This document shows positions 54,585 through 63,664 of a stretch of 64,000 nucleotides of DNA, piece by piece; position 1 is the first letter of the stretch; every line of letters begins with the position of its first letter. The position numbers were made by a program, and so were the translations under genes. The notes below the pieces were generated by a model, which was given only the letters and a program-made list of their open reading frames with translations, searched no databases and was not told the DNA's origin. Source of the DNA: an uncultured Microbulbifer sp. (lineage in GTDB: Bacteria > Pseudomonadota > Gammaproteobacteria > Pseudomonadales > Cellvibrionaceae); NCBI RefSeq assembly GCF_947504145.1, contig NZ_CANNGQ010000001.1, forward strand, positions 1,048,737 through 1,112,736, given 5' to 3'.

Positions 54585-55322
54585 TCACCGCAACAATACC
54601 ACCTCGGCAAATAAAACGAACGCGGCAGCAGCGAAGACTGAAATCAAGAATGCCGGGACAGAAGCGTCTTCGCGCGGCGGGATCTCTTCTCGAATAGCCG
54701 TGATGATGATTCCGCCTGCCACAAACATAGTGGAGAACTTCACCGCGCCGGCAAGCTCCTCTGCCACAACAGAGCCCAACCAGCCCACGAACAAGCACAG
54801 GCTGAGCACCCAGCGAAACAGCTGAGGGAAGCGATGCGGGTAGCGCCGCCACAAGTGAAAATTAATCCCCACAAAATGCATACTGAACGCCGTTACCAAA
54901 GCCAGATAACCAAACCAGGAATTACTCGGCCACTCCCCCAACAAAAACCCTACCTGCGCGTAGTAGATACCGAAAACGCACAAAATCAGCACCTCTGAAA
55001 CGGTCAAGCGCTCGTGTGCAGTTTTCGCCCCCTCCGCCATATCTCTATTCGCGATTAGCAGAAAAGTAACGAACCCTGCCAGCGCCCCGAGGTAGGCATG
55101 GAGGTTCACAGGTAGCAAGGATGTGCTTTCATCGACTTGGAGTGATTTCTGCACTTCCGCCAGCTTCGGTAGAAGCGCCAGAAAAACATAAGACACGCCT
55201 ATTCCAGCCGACACACTTAAAATTGGCGGGTGTGACTGTCTGCGGAACATGGACCAGTGCGGGAGAGTTACGGAGATCAGGGAGACAACTAACACCGCGA
55301 AGAAGGAAGCATAGATACTCAT
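54585..55322 (-). CDS. Multi-pass membrane protein, unknown function
   Basis: 245 residues with about eight hydrophobic segments (first FFAVLVVSLISVTLPHW, last PAFLISVFAAAAFVLFAEVVLL). An acidic-rich segment (IREEIPPREDAS) lies between the last two helices. The general plan is reminiscent of ZIP-like or DUF membrane proteins, but no metal-binding His pairs of the ZIP type were found. Neighbours give no clue. The start follows family-like MSIYASFF. Confidence 0.75.
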   Translation of the reverse strand: MSIYASFFAVLVVSLISVTLPHWSMFRRQSHPPILSVSAGIGVSYVFLALLPKLAEVQKSLQVDESTSLLPVNLHAYLGALAGFVTFLLIANRDMAEGAKTAHERLTVSEVLILCVFGIYYAQVGFLLGEWPSNSWFGYLALVTAFSMHFVGINFHLWRRYPHRFPQLFRWVLSLCLFVGWLGSVVAEELAGAVKFSTMFVAGGIIITAIREEIPPREDASVPAFLISVFAAAAFVLFAEVVLLR

Positions 55323-55580
55323 AGTCGTCCCTTCTGCTGTGGGCGCGAAACCGAGCGATGGAATATTCAGTAAGACTAGCAGATCGTGCTCCAGCCCTGC
55401 TCCTGCGCCTGCTCAGCCCGGGTCAGGTCGCGTGCCGAACACCAAGTGCTTTCGCGTACTTTGCGGTACGCCGTTAGCATGAGGGCCCATGTTGCCAGAC
55501 GTCTCATCACCGTTGTCTACAATTGAGGTCACTCATCAGCTGCGCCCCTGAACAACTCAAATCGTAACGAGTACGACAGA

Positions 55581-56957
55581 ATGCGATGCCTTTCCCGCCT
55601 GATTTTCGCCACAATCTTCCTTACATCATTGACTTTCCACGGGCAGGCTCAGGACAGCATGACCACCACGTTGATCATTAATGCCAACGTGTTTGACGGC
55701 GTCAATCAAAAACTCATGCCGAACACGGACATCCTGATCGAAGGCAACCTGATTTCACGCCTGGGCACCAATATCGAGGCTCCCTCAGGCGCAAATGTAA
55801 TCGACGCTGCCGGTAAAACCCTTATTCCAGGGCTGATCGACGCCCACTGGCATGTGACATACGCATACACCCCCGCCTCCATACTGCTGCTCAATCGCGG
55901 GGACATGGCCGAGGTGGCAATTCGCAGTATGACCGGCGCAAAAGAAACCCTTCTCCGTGGTTTCACCACAGTGCGGGACACCGGGGGCAACCCCTTCGCC
56001 ATTAAAAAGCTCATTGACGCTGGAGAGTATCCCGGCCACCGCATTCTTCCCTCAGGTCCATTCATGAGCCCTACGGCGGGCCACGCAGATCACTACGGGG
56101 TACCTTCCGATACACCGCGAGACAAGTCATACCTCAATTATTGGGAACGCAATATGATGGCGATGACCTCCGATGGCGTCCCGGAGGTACGACTGAGAAC
56201 GCGCGACATCCTCAAGTCCGGTGCCAGCCAAATCAAGATCACCACCGGTGGTGGAGTCTCATCGCTATTTGATCCTCTGGATGTCAGCGAATATTCAGTC
56301 GACGAAATAAAGGCAGTTGTCGAAGAAGCCACAAATTACAACACCTATGTCGCGTCCCACGTAATGACAGATGTGGGCATACGCACCGCCATTGAAGCTG
56401 GAGTGATGTGTATCGAACACGGATTTTTCGCCTCAGAAGACACATTGAAATTGATGAAATCAAAAGGAGCATGGCTAAGCCCCCAGCCAATGCTCGAGGC
56501 AGATATGAATTGGGACGACCCAATCAGTGCCGAGAAATTCAAGCAGGTCACAGCTGCGGTCGCGGATCTATATCCGTTGGCAAAAAAGGTGGGCGTCAAC
56601 CTTGCCTTTGGTTCTGATCAGTTATTGGACGCATCAAAAGCACACCAGCAAAGCGAGTACCTTGTCCGCTTGGGAAAATGGTTTTCCCCCTATGAGGTGC
56701 TGAAGATCGCCACTTCTGAAAACGCCCGCTTACTGGAGCTCAGCGGCCCCAGGCACCCCTATCAAGAAGGACCACTGGGTGTCATCAAGGAAGGTGCCTA
56801 TGCCGACCTGATATTGGTAAACGGTAACCCGCTAGAAAATCTCGAATTAGTAGGTAACCCCGAAAAGAACTTTGTATTGATTATGAAGGATGGGAGAATC
56901 TACAAAGACAACCTGAAAAACAGCATTGATATAAACCAATCAAACATAGAGCAGTGA
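55581..56957 (+). CDS. Secreted amidohydrolase, putative dipeptidase
   Basis: 458 residues. The signal peptide is LIFATIFLTSLTFHGQAQ. The amidohydrolase fold carries the metal motif DAHWHVTYA, the probable carboxylated lysine in QIKITTGGG, His in YVASHVMTD and CIEHGFF, and Asp in AFGSDQLL. It resembles the amidohydrolase group with imidazolonepropionase-like annotation, several members of which are Xaa-Pro or Xaa-Arg/Lys dipeptidases. A periplasmic dipeptidase role would suit this organism, but substrate specificity cannot be read from the sequence. It is single, in the plus direction, with 250 bases upstream. Confidence 0.85.
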   Translation: MRCLSRLIFATIFLTSLTFHGQAQDSMTTTLIINANVFDGVNQKLMPNTDILIEGNLISRLGTNIEAPSGANVIDAAGKTLIPGLIDAHWHVTYAYTPASILLLNRGDMAEVAIRSMTGAKETLLRGFTTVRDTGGNPFAIKKLIDAGEYPGHRILPSGPFMSPTAGHADHYGVPSDTPRDKSYLNYWERNMMAMTSDGVPEVRLRTRDILKSGASQIKITTGGGVSSLFDPLDVSEYSVDEIKAVVEEATNYNTYVASHVMTDVGIRTAIEAGVMCIEHGFFASEDTLKLMKSKGAWLSPQPMLEADMNWDDPISAEKFKQVTAAVADLYPLAKKVGVNLAFGSDQLLDASKAHQQSEYLVRLGKWFSPYEVLKIATSENARLLELSGPRHPYQEGPLGVIKEGAYADLILVNGNPLENLELVGNPEKNFVLIMKDGRIYKDNLKNSIDINQSNIEQ

Positions 56958-57048
56958 ATGTGGTGCAGAATAGCTCTTCAGCCATTTCGCCACGCTCTCA
57001 CGCAAAACCGTGCTGGCGGTCATTTCAATACGAATAAACACACATTAC

Positions 57049-57498
57049 ATGCCCTCACAATCCGCAACTGATTCATTCACCACCCAATGGCTCTCCGATG
57101 TCGAGATGCCGTTGGCGAACAAGTTCTACCGAAACCACAACTTTCGCGGCAAAGCCCGCCGGCATGATCCCTGTATGGTGGTGCGGAATGAGTCCAACCA
57201 GATCATAGCCTGTGGCTCCCTGCGTAAGCTCACCGACAGCCAGCTACTCACGGGTGTGGCCGTTGCTGAAGAGCATCGTGGAAAAGGTGTGGCTCGGCTG
57301 CTGCTGAGTCACATGAATGAAGCCTATGACCACAGTACCTTCACCTTCCCCTATCAGCACTTGATACCGTTTTACCAATCACTCGGCTATATCGTCGTGG
57401 AAGAAGCCGGCTTGCCTTCGGCTATCGTCGATCGCTTTCATACCTATCAGAAACAGGGGCGGGATATAGTGATCATGCACTATGCAGGCCTCTCCTAG
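57049..57498 (+). CDS. GNAT-family N-acetyltransferase
   Basis: About 149 residues. The acetyl-CoA-binding motif A is GVAVAEEHRGKGVARLLLSHM, preceded by a beta strand (IIACGSLRKL) and followed by FPYQHLIPFYQSLGYIVVEE, all typical of GNAT enzymes. Substrate unknown. ATG at 57049 is chosen; a GTG at 57010 would add 13 residues. Neither has a clear ribosome site. Confidence 0.85.
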   Translation: MPSQSATDSFTTQWLSDVEMPLANKFYRNHNFRGKARRHDPCMVVRNESNQIIACGSLRKLTDSQLLTGVAVAEEHRGKGVARLLLSHMNEAYDHSTFTFPYQHLIPFYQSLGYIVVEEAGLPSAIVDRFHTYQKQGRDIVIMHYAGLS

Positions 57499-57708
57499 CG
57501 ATTTCCCGAGATATATGATCATCGGTAAATTCTCCCACAGAATTCGCTCAACTTATTGCCCGCCGCCCCAATTGTGGAATATTGATATATCAGAAAATGC
57601 AAAAAAGCGCACCAATCGATCAATTCCACTCTGACACGATTTTTTGTATTTGATAAAAAACAAAGAAGCAATCAAAATTGCGCGCACAGGAACCAAAAGG
57701 AGTTGGGC

Positions 57709-58263
57709 ATGACTGAACAGGTATCAAGCATTCAAAATCATAAGAATACTATCCAAACCATAAGTGGCACGATTGCATCAATTGGGCTCGAGCAAACCGG
57801 AAAGAAAATAGCAGGAGCGCTAATAACCCCTGCGACCTGGGCGGTTAATTACGCAGCAGAGGGTTCTAAACCAGGCGCGGTCGATGTTGGAATTTGGGCC
57901 ACGGGCTTCCTTTCTGCGCCCGCCGCAATTGCTACAGGGCTTACTAAAGCTGTTGTAGATGACGATACCCAGCAAAAGCTTCAGAAAGTTAGGTCTAAAG
58001 AACCCTCTAAGTACTCCCAGTATATTGTCCCGTGCAGCACGTACAGCTTTTCCGCTCCTGAAATTGCAGCAATGACGATTGCTAGCAAAGGTGGAACCGC
58101 CTGGGTAAGCAATATAGGTCTCTGGGTTTATATTAGCGACGCCAATAACAATCTGGTTGCAGACTATCAACCAACTGACTTTCTAAAAGTATACCGGCCA
58201 AAAAAGCCATACCAAACTGGCGTCAACGGTGGATTCAATTGGGAGGCAATAAAGAGAAAATGA
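57709..58263 (+). CDS. Unrecognised protein with glycine/alanine-rich hydrophobic stretch, possible membrane-active effector
   Basis: About 184 residues, preceded by AAAGGAG. The middle has amphipathic and hydrophobic stretches (GKKIAGALITPATWAVNYAA, then GVDIGIW-like and LSAPAAIATGLTKAVV), and the C-terminal half is predicted beta-rich (TAWVSNIGLWVYISDANN). No family recognised. The DNA is clearly more AT-rich than the flanks. Its stop overlaps the start of a small lipoprotein gene (ATGA), an arrangement often seen for toxin or bacteriocin-like proteins and their immunity lipoproteins; that reading is speculative. Confidence 0.7.
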   Translation: MTEQVSSIQNHKNTIQTISGTIASIGLEQTGKKIAGALITPATWAVNYAAEGSKPGAVDVGIWATGFLSAPAAIATGLTKAVVDDDTQQKLQKVRSKEPSKYSQYIVPCSTYSFSAPEIAAMTIASKGGTAWVSNIGLWVYISDANNNLVADYQPTDFLKVYRPKKPYQTGVNGGFNWEAIKRK

Positions 58264-58625
58264 GCATGAAAATTGTACCATTAGTTGCAACCTTGATTTT
58301 CCTAAGCGCCTGCACGGAAAAAGACACCCAAGAAACAAGCTCCTACCCCAACGAGTTTGAAATTTTTTGCGATAAATTTACAGACCTAGTACAAGATGAA
58401 GGGTATTCAGACCTTACACCCGAAGAGCGTTCACAATTACTTGATCAATCATTCTCCAAAGTTGTGAACACCTCGAGCGACGCTTATCTGGCATGGTCTG
58501 CCATCAAGAATGCCACCCCTTCACAGCGAGCCGAGCTATACAGCGATGCAGCGAAAAGTGTGGGCAATACTGAATGGGAGTGCCCGGCGATCAAGGAATT
58601 CGCCGATCAAGTCGGGGCGAATTAA
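58260..58625 (+). CDS. Small lipoprotein, unknown function
   Basis: 121 residues. The signal peptide ends with lipobox LSAC after VPLVATLIF. The mature part is acidic and helical with two further cysteines (EIFCDKFTDL and EWECPAIKEF) that could form a disulfide. ATG at 58260 overlaps the previous stop codon by four bases, indicating translational coupling. The AT-rich composition matches its neighbour. It may be an immunity or accessory protein for the gene upstream. Confidence 0.75.
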   Translation: MSMKIVPLVATLIFLSACTEKDTQETSSYPNEFEIFCDKFTDLVQDEGYSDLTPEERSQLLDQSFSKVVNTSSDAYLAWSAIKNATPSQRAELYSDAAKSVGNTEWECPAIKEFADQVGAN

Positions 58626-59515
58626 AGCCAAGCGGCTGGCGTACGGCACATCAGAGCTGTACGCTTTTCCACTATTCGGGTGGATACCATTAGCTCCATA
58701 ACCTTATCCTCCAGGGCTTTATCGTCCCCGGACAGTATATAATCCACCGTAAATCCCATATTACTGCCCTGCTCGGCAAACCAGTGCCAGCGCTGAACAC
58801 CTTGAGTTTCAGATGGATAGGTGGCTTTGACCAAGCACATTTTCAGATCGGCGGAACCGCCACACTCGTAACTGGAGCTGACATTTCGCCTACCAGATTC
58901 ATAGGATTGGAGGATCTTCGAAACATACGTAGGAGTATCTACCTGCATTTCACCCATACAGTTGGGGCGAACCTCAATACGGTGTCCCGGATCCTTCTCA
59001 TACAGCAAGTACTTGTGACCGGAAGGAAGCTCGGCCTTAACCCATCCATCGAAGGCCTTCATTTCTAAGCCAACTGAATGAAATTCAATAGATCCATTAT
59101 GGTCATCGGCGCCACTAGCTAGAGGCACCGTTAGTCGAGAACTATAAAATCCGCCCTTCTCTGCAAGCCACTCCTTAATAGAAACATCAAACATGTATGT
59201 CGAGGTTAGAAGCACCACAAAAAGTATGCAAAGGTTTGTAGTTTTGATGACCTGGCTACGCCTAGCCCAAGGTGAAAGGCACGCTCCCACAGCCATCAAT
59301 ACAGCAATCAATATTGGAATATACCGAGCAGCTCCTTCCACATGAAAAATTCGATTCCAATAATGCAAGTATTGCAAAAATACGAAGTATAGAATCCCCA
59401 CAATGGCGAATACATTTGCTCGATAGAGCTTATCTTTTGATAGCTGCTTACTATTGAGAGCAATAAATATAAGAAGGAGAGGTATTAAAGCATCCATGGC
59501 ACTGCGCGAATACAT
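58622..59515 (-). CDS. Membrane protein with periplasmic C-terminal domain, unknown function
   Basis: 297 residues with about four helices in the first 120 (ALIPLLLIFIALNS, NVFAIVGILYFVFLQYL, YIPILIAVLMAVGACL, NLCILFVVLLTSTYMF). A soluble domain with four cysteines follows (residues about 130-297), probably periplasmic. No family recognised. It converges on the lipoprotein gene, sharing the four bases TTAA at the two stop codons. AT-rich like its two neighbours; a second in-frame ATG is at 59497. Confidence 0.7.
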   Translation of the reverse strand: MYSRSAMDALIPLLLIFIALNSKQLSKDKLYRANVFAIVGILYFVFLQYLHYWNRIFHVEGAARYIPILIAVLMAVGACLSPWARRSQVIKTTNLCILFVVLLTSTYMFDVSIKEWLAEKGGFYSSRLTVPLASGADDHNGSIEFHSVGLEMKAFDGWVKAELPSGHKYLLYEKDPGHRIEVRPNCMGEMQVDTPTYVSKILQSYESGRRNVSSSYECGGSADLKMCLVKATYPSETQGVQRWHWFAEQGSNMGFTVDYILSGDDKALEDKVMELMVSTRIVEKRTALMCRTPAAWL

Positions 59516-59702
59516 TCCTGAGTAATCGGATCAAAGGCTACTCTACCATGCAAAGAATGAAACATGGCATTCATAACACCCCCTACCAAGGTTATCGTTA
59601 CGCTTCAAGTACGCTTGGCACGCGAATGTGAGAGTCACCTCACAAATGGAAGATCACCTCACTGAGCTTCCTTTCGATAGGCCTGCCAGGTAATCTGACT
59701 TT

Positions 59703-60626
59703 TTACTGATGCGTTAGTGCGTAATCAATCGCCGCACACACCGCTACCGCCTGTGCAGTATTACACTGCTCGGGCGTAGCCCGTGGGCTGTCCGGGTAGA
59801 CTTCTGTCGTGGTTTTATAACGAGCGCTGGTGATACTGGCACAGAGGCCCAGTTGCTTGAGGGGATATTCAATCACACCGCGCGCAACCACCGGTGAACC
59901 GATAATTTCATTGTTGTCGTCGGCCGGGGCTATATGCGCGACCTTTTCTACCGCGGCGATCACCGATTGCTGAAACTCCGGCTGCGGGTTTTCGCTGTCG
60001 TCCACGAGATAGAAGCCATCAGGAATACCGCCCGGCGTGAACGACTTGCCGTCACGGGCGGCCAGTGCGGGGCGGAATTCGGTTTCGTCGGTGTCGGTGG
60101 TTTCGTGCAGGTCGATATGCATCACTACGCGATTGACCAGCGGCGCCACCAGGCGCATCAGTGCTGCGGATTCTTCGGCAGGACTGTTGTCATAGAAAGA
60201 ACGGTTCGGGTCGATGGCGCTGGGGTTCCAGCGGTGGATACGCTCATAAGCCCAGGGGCTGACGCAGGGGGCCACCATAAGATTCACGCGACCGGCGTAA
60301 TCCTCAGCATGCTGATCTACAAACAGTAGCGCGCCGTGAACGCCGCTGGTTTCGTAGCCATGCACCCCGCCTGTCACCAGCATCACCGGCAGATCGTTAT
60401 TCCAATCACGGCTGCGGATCGCCACCAGCGGAAAGCATTCATCGCCATATTCAAGGCGACCGTACTCTTCCACATCGAAGCGCGAATGCAATTGCTCGAT
60501 TTTACTCAACACCTCAGATTCGTAGCTGCGCTGACGGCACTGCCGCGACAACCACTGGTTGCATTCAGCATCGCCCCAAGGCTTGCCGGGGATACCGATA
60601 GAATAGGTTGCAGGTGTTGGACTCAT
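59703..60626 (-). CDS. M14-family zinc carboxypeptidase-like protein
   Basis: About 307 residues. The zinc ligands and M14 contacts are VTGGVHGYETSG (His and Glu), AIDPNRSF (the NR pair) and HIDLHETTDT (His). No signal peptide is seen with the start at 60626, so it is likely cytoplasmic; a longer frame to 60710 adds a non-typical leader. The short compact form resembles succinylglutamate desuccinylase/aspartoacylase-like members as well as peptidases, so the substrate is open. Confidence 0.85.
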   Translation of the reverse strand: MSPTPATYSIGIPGKPWGDAECNQWLSRQCRQRSYESEVLSKIEQLHSRFDVEEYGRLEYGDECFPLVAIRSRDWNNDLPVMLVTGGVHGYETSGVHGALLFVDQHAEDYAGRVNLMVAPCVSPWAYERIHRWNPSAIDPNRSFYDNSPAEESAALMRLVAPLVNRVVMHIDLHETTDTDETEFRPALAARDGKSFTPGGIPDGFYLVDDSENPQPEFQQSVIAAVEKVAHIAPADDNNEIIGSPVVARGVIEYPLKQLGLCASITSARYKTTTEVYPDSPRATPEQCNTAQAVAVCAAIDYALTHQ

Positions 60627-60663
60627 GGCGTTTGTTCTCCGCTGTTTTCTGGGGCCGGTCAAC

Positions 60664-61494
60664 TCATATTCGAGGCAACCACATCCCCATGGTAGCGGCA
60701 AAGATACCAATAGCCATAAAAACTGTCAGGAGCACCATAGTACTTACAAAGGCGGCCTGCACGAGCGGGCCTGCTTCGCGCCTCTTGCAAATGAAGTACC
60801 ATTCCAGCATGGCCAGAGGCACCAGGTACTGCCCTACGCCCAGTGCGTACACAAAGGGGCCAGTGAAAGTCTCCCAATCAATTCCCCAACCACCCGTCAA
60901 CGTCGCCCAACCCATCAGCGCCACACGTAAAAACCATACCGCGCTGGCAGCCATAAACAGGCGCATAGCCCAGCGCCGGTGCGCGACAATCCGGCCCGCC
61001 AATACGTTGCGTAGGGCTTGAAATGCAAACACCAGAATCAAGACACCATCGATGGAGATGGTGACCTGCGACCAGAGATTGCCCAGGCTGTGACGTGTCC
61101 AGATCATATACAGCCCGCCCACACTGCCAATCACGGCTGCCATCAAATAACTGCGGCCCAGCCAGCGATGGAAAGTAGGCGCATGTTTGCGCACGGCGGG
61201 AATCAGCTGCAATGGCCCGCCCCCAATCACAATCGCGGCCAGGAGCACGTGCGCGACCGCGGCAAGGTTGCCGAGGGTATCGCCCTCGCGAAAGCCAGCC
61301 GGCAGGTGCTCCAGGCTCTGCAAGCCGGACAGCCCAGACTGCGCAATGGGCGGATAGAACACAGCAAGAATATAGAAAAGGAACAACGCGTGGCCGAGCG
61401 CCGCGATAACAAACCAGGATGTCACCGCCAGATTGACGGCCCGCCGTGCATCGAATGGGCGGGGCAGTGTTGTACTGAGTACGGCGTCGTTCAT
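60664..61494 (-). CDS. DUF2306 membrane protein
   Basis: 276 residues with about seven helices. The core matches DUF2306 proteins: GGPLQLIPAVRKHAPTFHRWLGRSYL, GGLYMIW, and AHRRWAMRLFMAASAVWFLRVAL with conserved His/Arg. Function unknown. It is divergent from the histidine kinase at 61734 and could be a target of that system. Confidence 0.85.
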   Translation of the reverse strand: MNDAVLSTTLPRPFDARRAVNLAVTSWFVIAALGHALFLFYILAVFYPPIAQSGLSGLQSLEHLPAGFREGDTLGNLAAVAHVLLAAIVIGGGPLQLIPAVRKHAPTFHRWLGRSYLMAAVIGSVGGLYMIWTRHSLGNLWSQVTISIDGVLILVFAFQALRNVLAGRIVAHRRWAMRLFMAASAVWFLRVALMGWATLTGGWGIDWETFTGPFVYALGVGQYLVPLAMLEWYFICKRREAGPLVQAAFVSTMVLLTVFMAIGIFAATMGMWLPRI

Positions 61495-61733
61495 TGTTTT
61501 TCTCCAGGCGATTGATTGCGGGGCTTTTACTAATGAGGCTCTCCATAGCTTTCACTGCGCAGTCCTCGTGATCTTGGGCGCTATATGCCCAGCGACCATG
61601 GTCAGCCTTTTCGCAGACCAGAACATCGCCCGTAGGCCGGATTTTGATCTCCCCCAAAAGGTGGAGATGGCGCAGCGCCCGCCTCCCTCGCAAGACTCAT
61701 GACAGCCCAACGCACCTGGTTTAGCATGCAGCA

Positions 61734-62993
61734 ATGAAGTCACCGCTCCCCAATACAGCCGCGCATAAAGTGCACCAGGCCAAAACTGAATTGCCCAAGC
61801 TCCCGGTCTGGCGACCCTGGCGCGGGCCATTTGAGCGCTGGCCACACCTGACCGATCCACTCATCGCTATCCTCGCCTTTGTACTGACGCTGCTGATGTG
61901 GTCGCGCCAAAGCGCAAGCGATGTGCTGGCCCTGCAGAGCCTGTGGGATGTCGCCGCTTTTCAATGCGCCTTCGTCGGCTGCTTCGCCCTGCTGTGGCGT
62001 CGCAGCTTCCCGTGGCAGGCGCACGCCGTGGCACTCGGAGCAACGCTGGTACTGGAGCTGGGCCTGCCCGCGGAAGGTATCGTTGCTCTGGCGTTTTCGC
62101 TCTACAGCCTTGGCAGATACGAGGCAAACACCCGCATCAGCTTGATCGCGGTCGTGGCGACACTTGCGTATATTGTTCTGGACGAGCGGATACCCGTTGA
62201 ACCGACGGCCGGAGGTATCGTTGCCGTCGTGCTGGCATGGGCGTTGTGGCACACCGGCCGGCGGCTGCGCTTTCGCGGCGAACACCTGCGATTACTGCAA
62301 GAGCGCGCCGAGTACCTGGAACGCGAACGCCATGCGGAATCCGAGCGCGCTGTCGCAGCCGAACGCACCCGCATCGCGCGCGAAATGCATGATGTGGTGG
62401 CACACCAGGTCAGCCTGATGACCGTGCAGGCCGGCGCTGCCAGAACTATCTGTCGCAACAACCCGGAAGCCGCCAGCGAAGCCATGGCTGCGGTGGAAGC
62501 AGCGGGCCGTCAGGCTCTGGCAGAAATGCGACACCTGTTGGGCGTCCTGCGCCCCGTCAGTAACGAAACAACGCTTACGCCACAACCAGATCTGGGTGAC
62601 CTACCCGCCCTGATCGAAAAGGTGCAACAAGTTCTGGCCAAAGTGGAATATGAAACCCGGGGTGAACTCAGCGGCATACCCGCCAGAACCGCCCTCGCCG
62701 CCTACCGCATCGTCCAGGAATCATTAACCAACGTGATCAAACATGTCGGTGCCGACGCTAGTGTGCATGTCAGTGTCCACGCAGAACCAAGTCAGGTAAC
62801 CGTACGCATTCGCGATGACGGACAAGGCGTAAGGCAAACATCGACGACAGAACAAACCGATGGCGGACACGGTATTACGGGCATGCGCGAACGCGCTGAT
62901 ATACTCGGGGGATATTTACGCGCAGGCGCACTGGATCGCGGCGGCTTTGAAGTCTATGCAGAATTGCCCAGTGAAGATGGGGGAACACAATGA
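61734..62993 (+). CDS. Sensor histidine kinase, NarL/DesK type
   Basis: 419 residues. An N-terminal region with about five to six short membrane helices (for example PLIAILAFVLTLLMW and YIVLDERI near the end) is followed by a coiled linker. The HisKA_3 dimerisation helix has phospho-acceptor H219 in REMHDVVAHQVSLM, and the ATPase domain has N and G boxes (VQESLTNVIKHVG, IRDDGQG, GHGITGMRERA). Membrane-integral sensing suggests a response to membrane state or hydrophobic compounds. Stop and next start overlap (ATGA). Confidence 0.93.
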   Translation: MKSPLPNTAAHKVHQAKTELPKLPVWRPWRGPFERWPHLTDPLIAILAFVLTLLMWSRQSASDVLALQSLWDVAAFQCAFVGCFALLWRRSFPWQAHAVALGATLVLELGLPAEGIVALAFSLYSLGRYEANTRISLIAVVATLAYIVLDERIPVEPTAGGIVAVVLAWALWHTGRRLRFRGEHLRLLQERAEYLERERHAESERAVAAERTRIAREMHDVVAHQVSLMTVQAGAARTICRNNPEAASEAMAAVEAAGRQALAEMRHLLGVLRPVSNETTLTPQPDLGDLPALIEKVQQVLAKVEYETRGELSGIPARTALAAYRIVQESLTNVIKHVGADASVHVSVHAEPSQVTVRIRDDGQGVRQTSTTEQTDGGHGITGMRERADILGGYLRAGALDRGGFEVYAELPSEDGGTQ

Positions 62994-63664
62994 TTCGTGT
63001 AATGGTGGTGGATGACCAGGCGCTAGTACGGCGCGGCTTCGCGCTGGTATTGGATAACGAACCCGATATTGAAGTAGTGGCCGAGGCCGGCACCGGCATC
63101 GAGGCAATTAATGCAGCCCGTGAACATCAGCCCGATATAATCCTGATGGACATTCGCATGCCGGAAATGGATGGCCTGGAAGCCACAGCACAAATCCTGA
63201 CAACAAACGGCGCCACCAGCCGGGTCATCATCCTTACCACCTTCGATCCCGACGAATACGTATTCCGCGCACTTCAGGCCGGAGCCAGCGGCTTTGTACT
63301 GAAGGACATTCCGCCGGAATCCCTGGTAGAAGCCGTGCGCACCGTGGGCGATGGCGGCGCCATGCTGGCCCCGGGTATCACCAAGCGCCTGATCAGCGAA
63401 TTCGCACAGAAGCTGGGAACCGGGCGTAACCTGGCCGAGCGACTGGAACGACTCACCTCCCGGGAGCGCGAAGTACTAACAGCAATTGCCGCCGGCAAGA
63501 GCAACGCCGAAATCGCCGAAGCCTTGTTTATCGGCCCGGCTACGGTAAAAACCCACGTTTCCAGCCTGCTATCAAAACTGGGGCTGCGCGATCGCGCCCA
63601 GGCCGTGGTGTTCGCGTATGAATGTGGGTTGGCCAATGTCGGAGAGCGCGATGTCGGTTTCTAG
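62990..63664 (+). CDS. LuxR-family response regulator
   Basis: 224 residues. Receiver domain with the acidic pair in VVDDQ and phospho-acceptor D54 in ILMDIRMPEMDGLEA, then a LuxR DNA-binding domain (LTSREREVLTAIAAGKSNAEIAEALFIGPATVKTHVSSLLSKL). It is the cognate partner of the kinase just upstream, translationally coupled to it. Targets unknown; the downstream membrane gene and the divergent DUF2306 gene are candidates. Confidence 0.94.
   Translation: MIRVMVVDDQALVRRGFALVLDNEPDIEVVAEAGTGIEAINAAREHQPDIILMDIRMPEMDGLEATAQILTTNGATSRVIILTTFDPDEYVFRALQAGASGFVLKDIPPESLVEAVRTVGDGGAMLAPGITKRLISEFAQKLGTGRNLAERLERLTSREREVLTAIAAGKSNAEIAEALFIGPATVKTHVSSLLSKLGLRDRAQAVVFAYECGLANVGERDVGF

Noticed and set aside
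55513..55525. TTGTCTACAATTG upstream of the amidohydrolase, resembling the operator core
   Set aside because: Only the inner TTGT-ACAA matches; the AT arms that define the regulon sites are absent.
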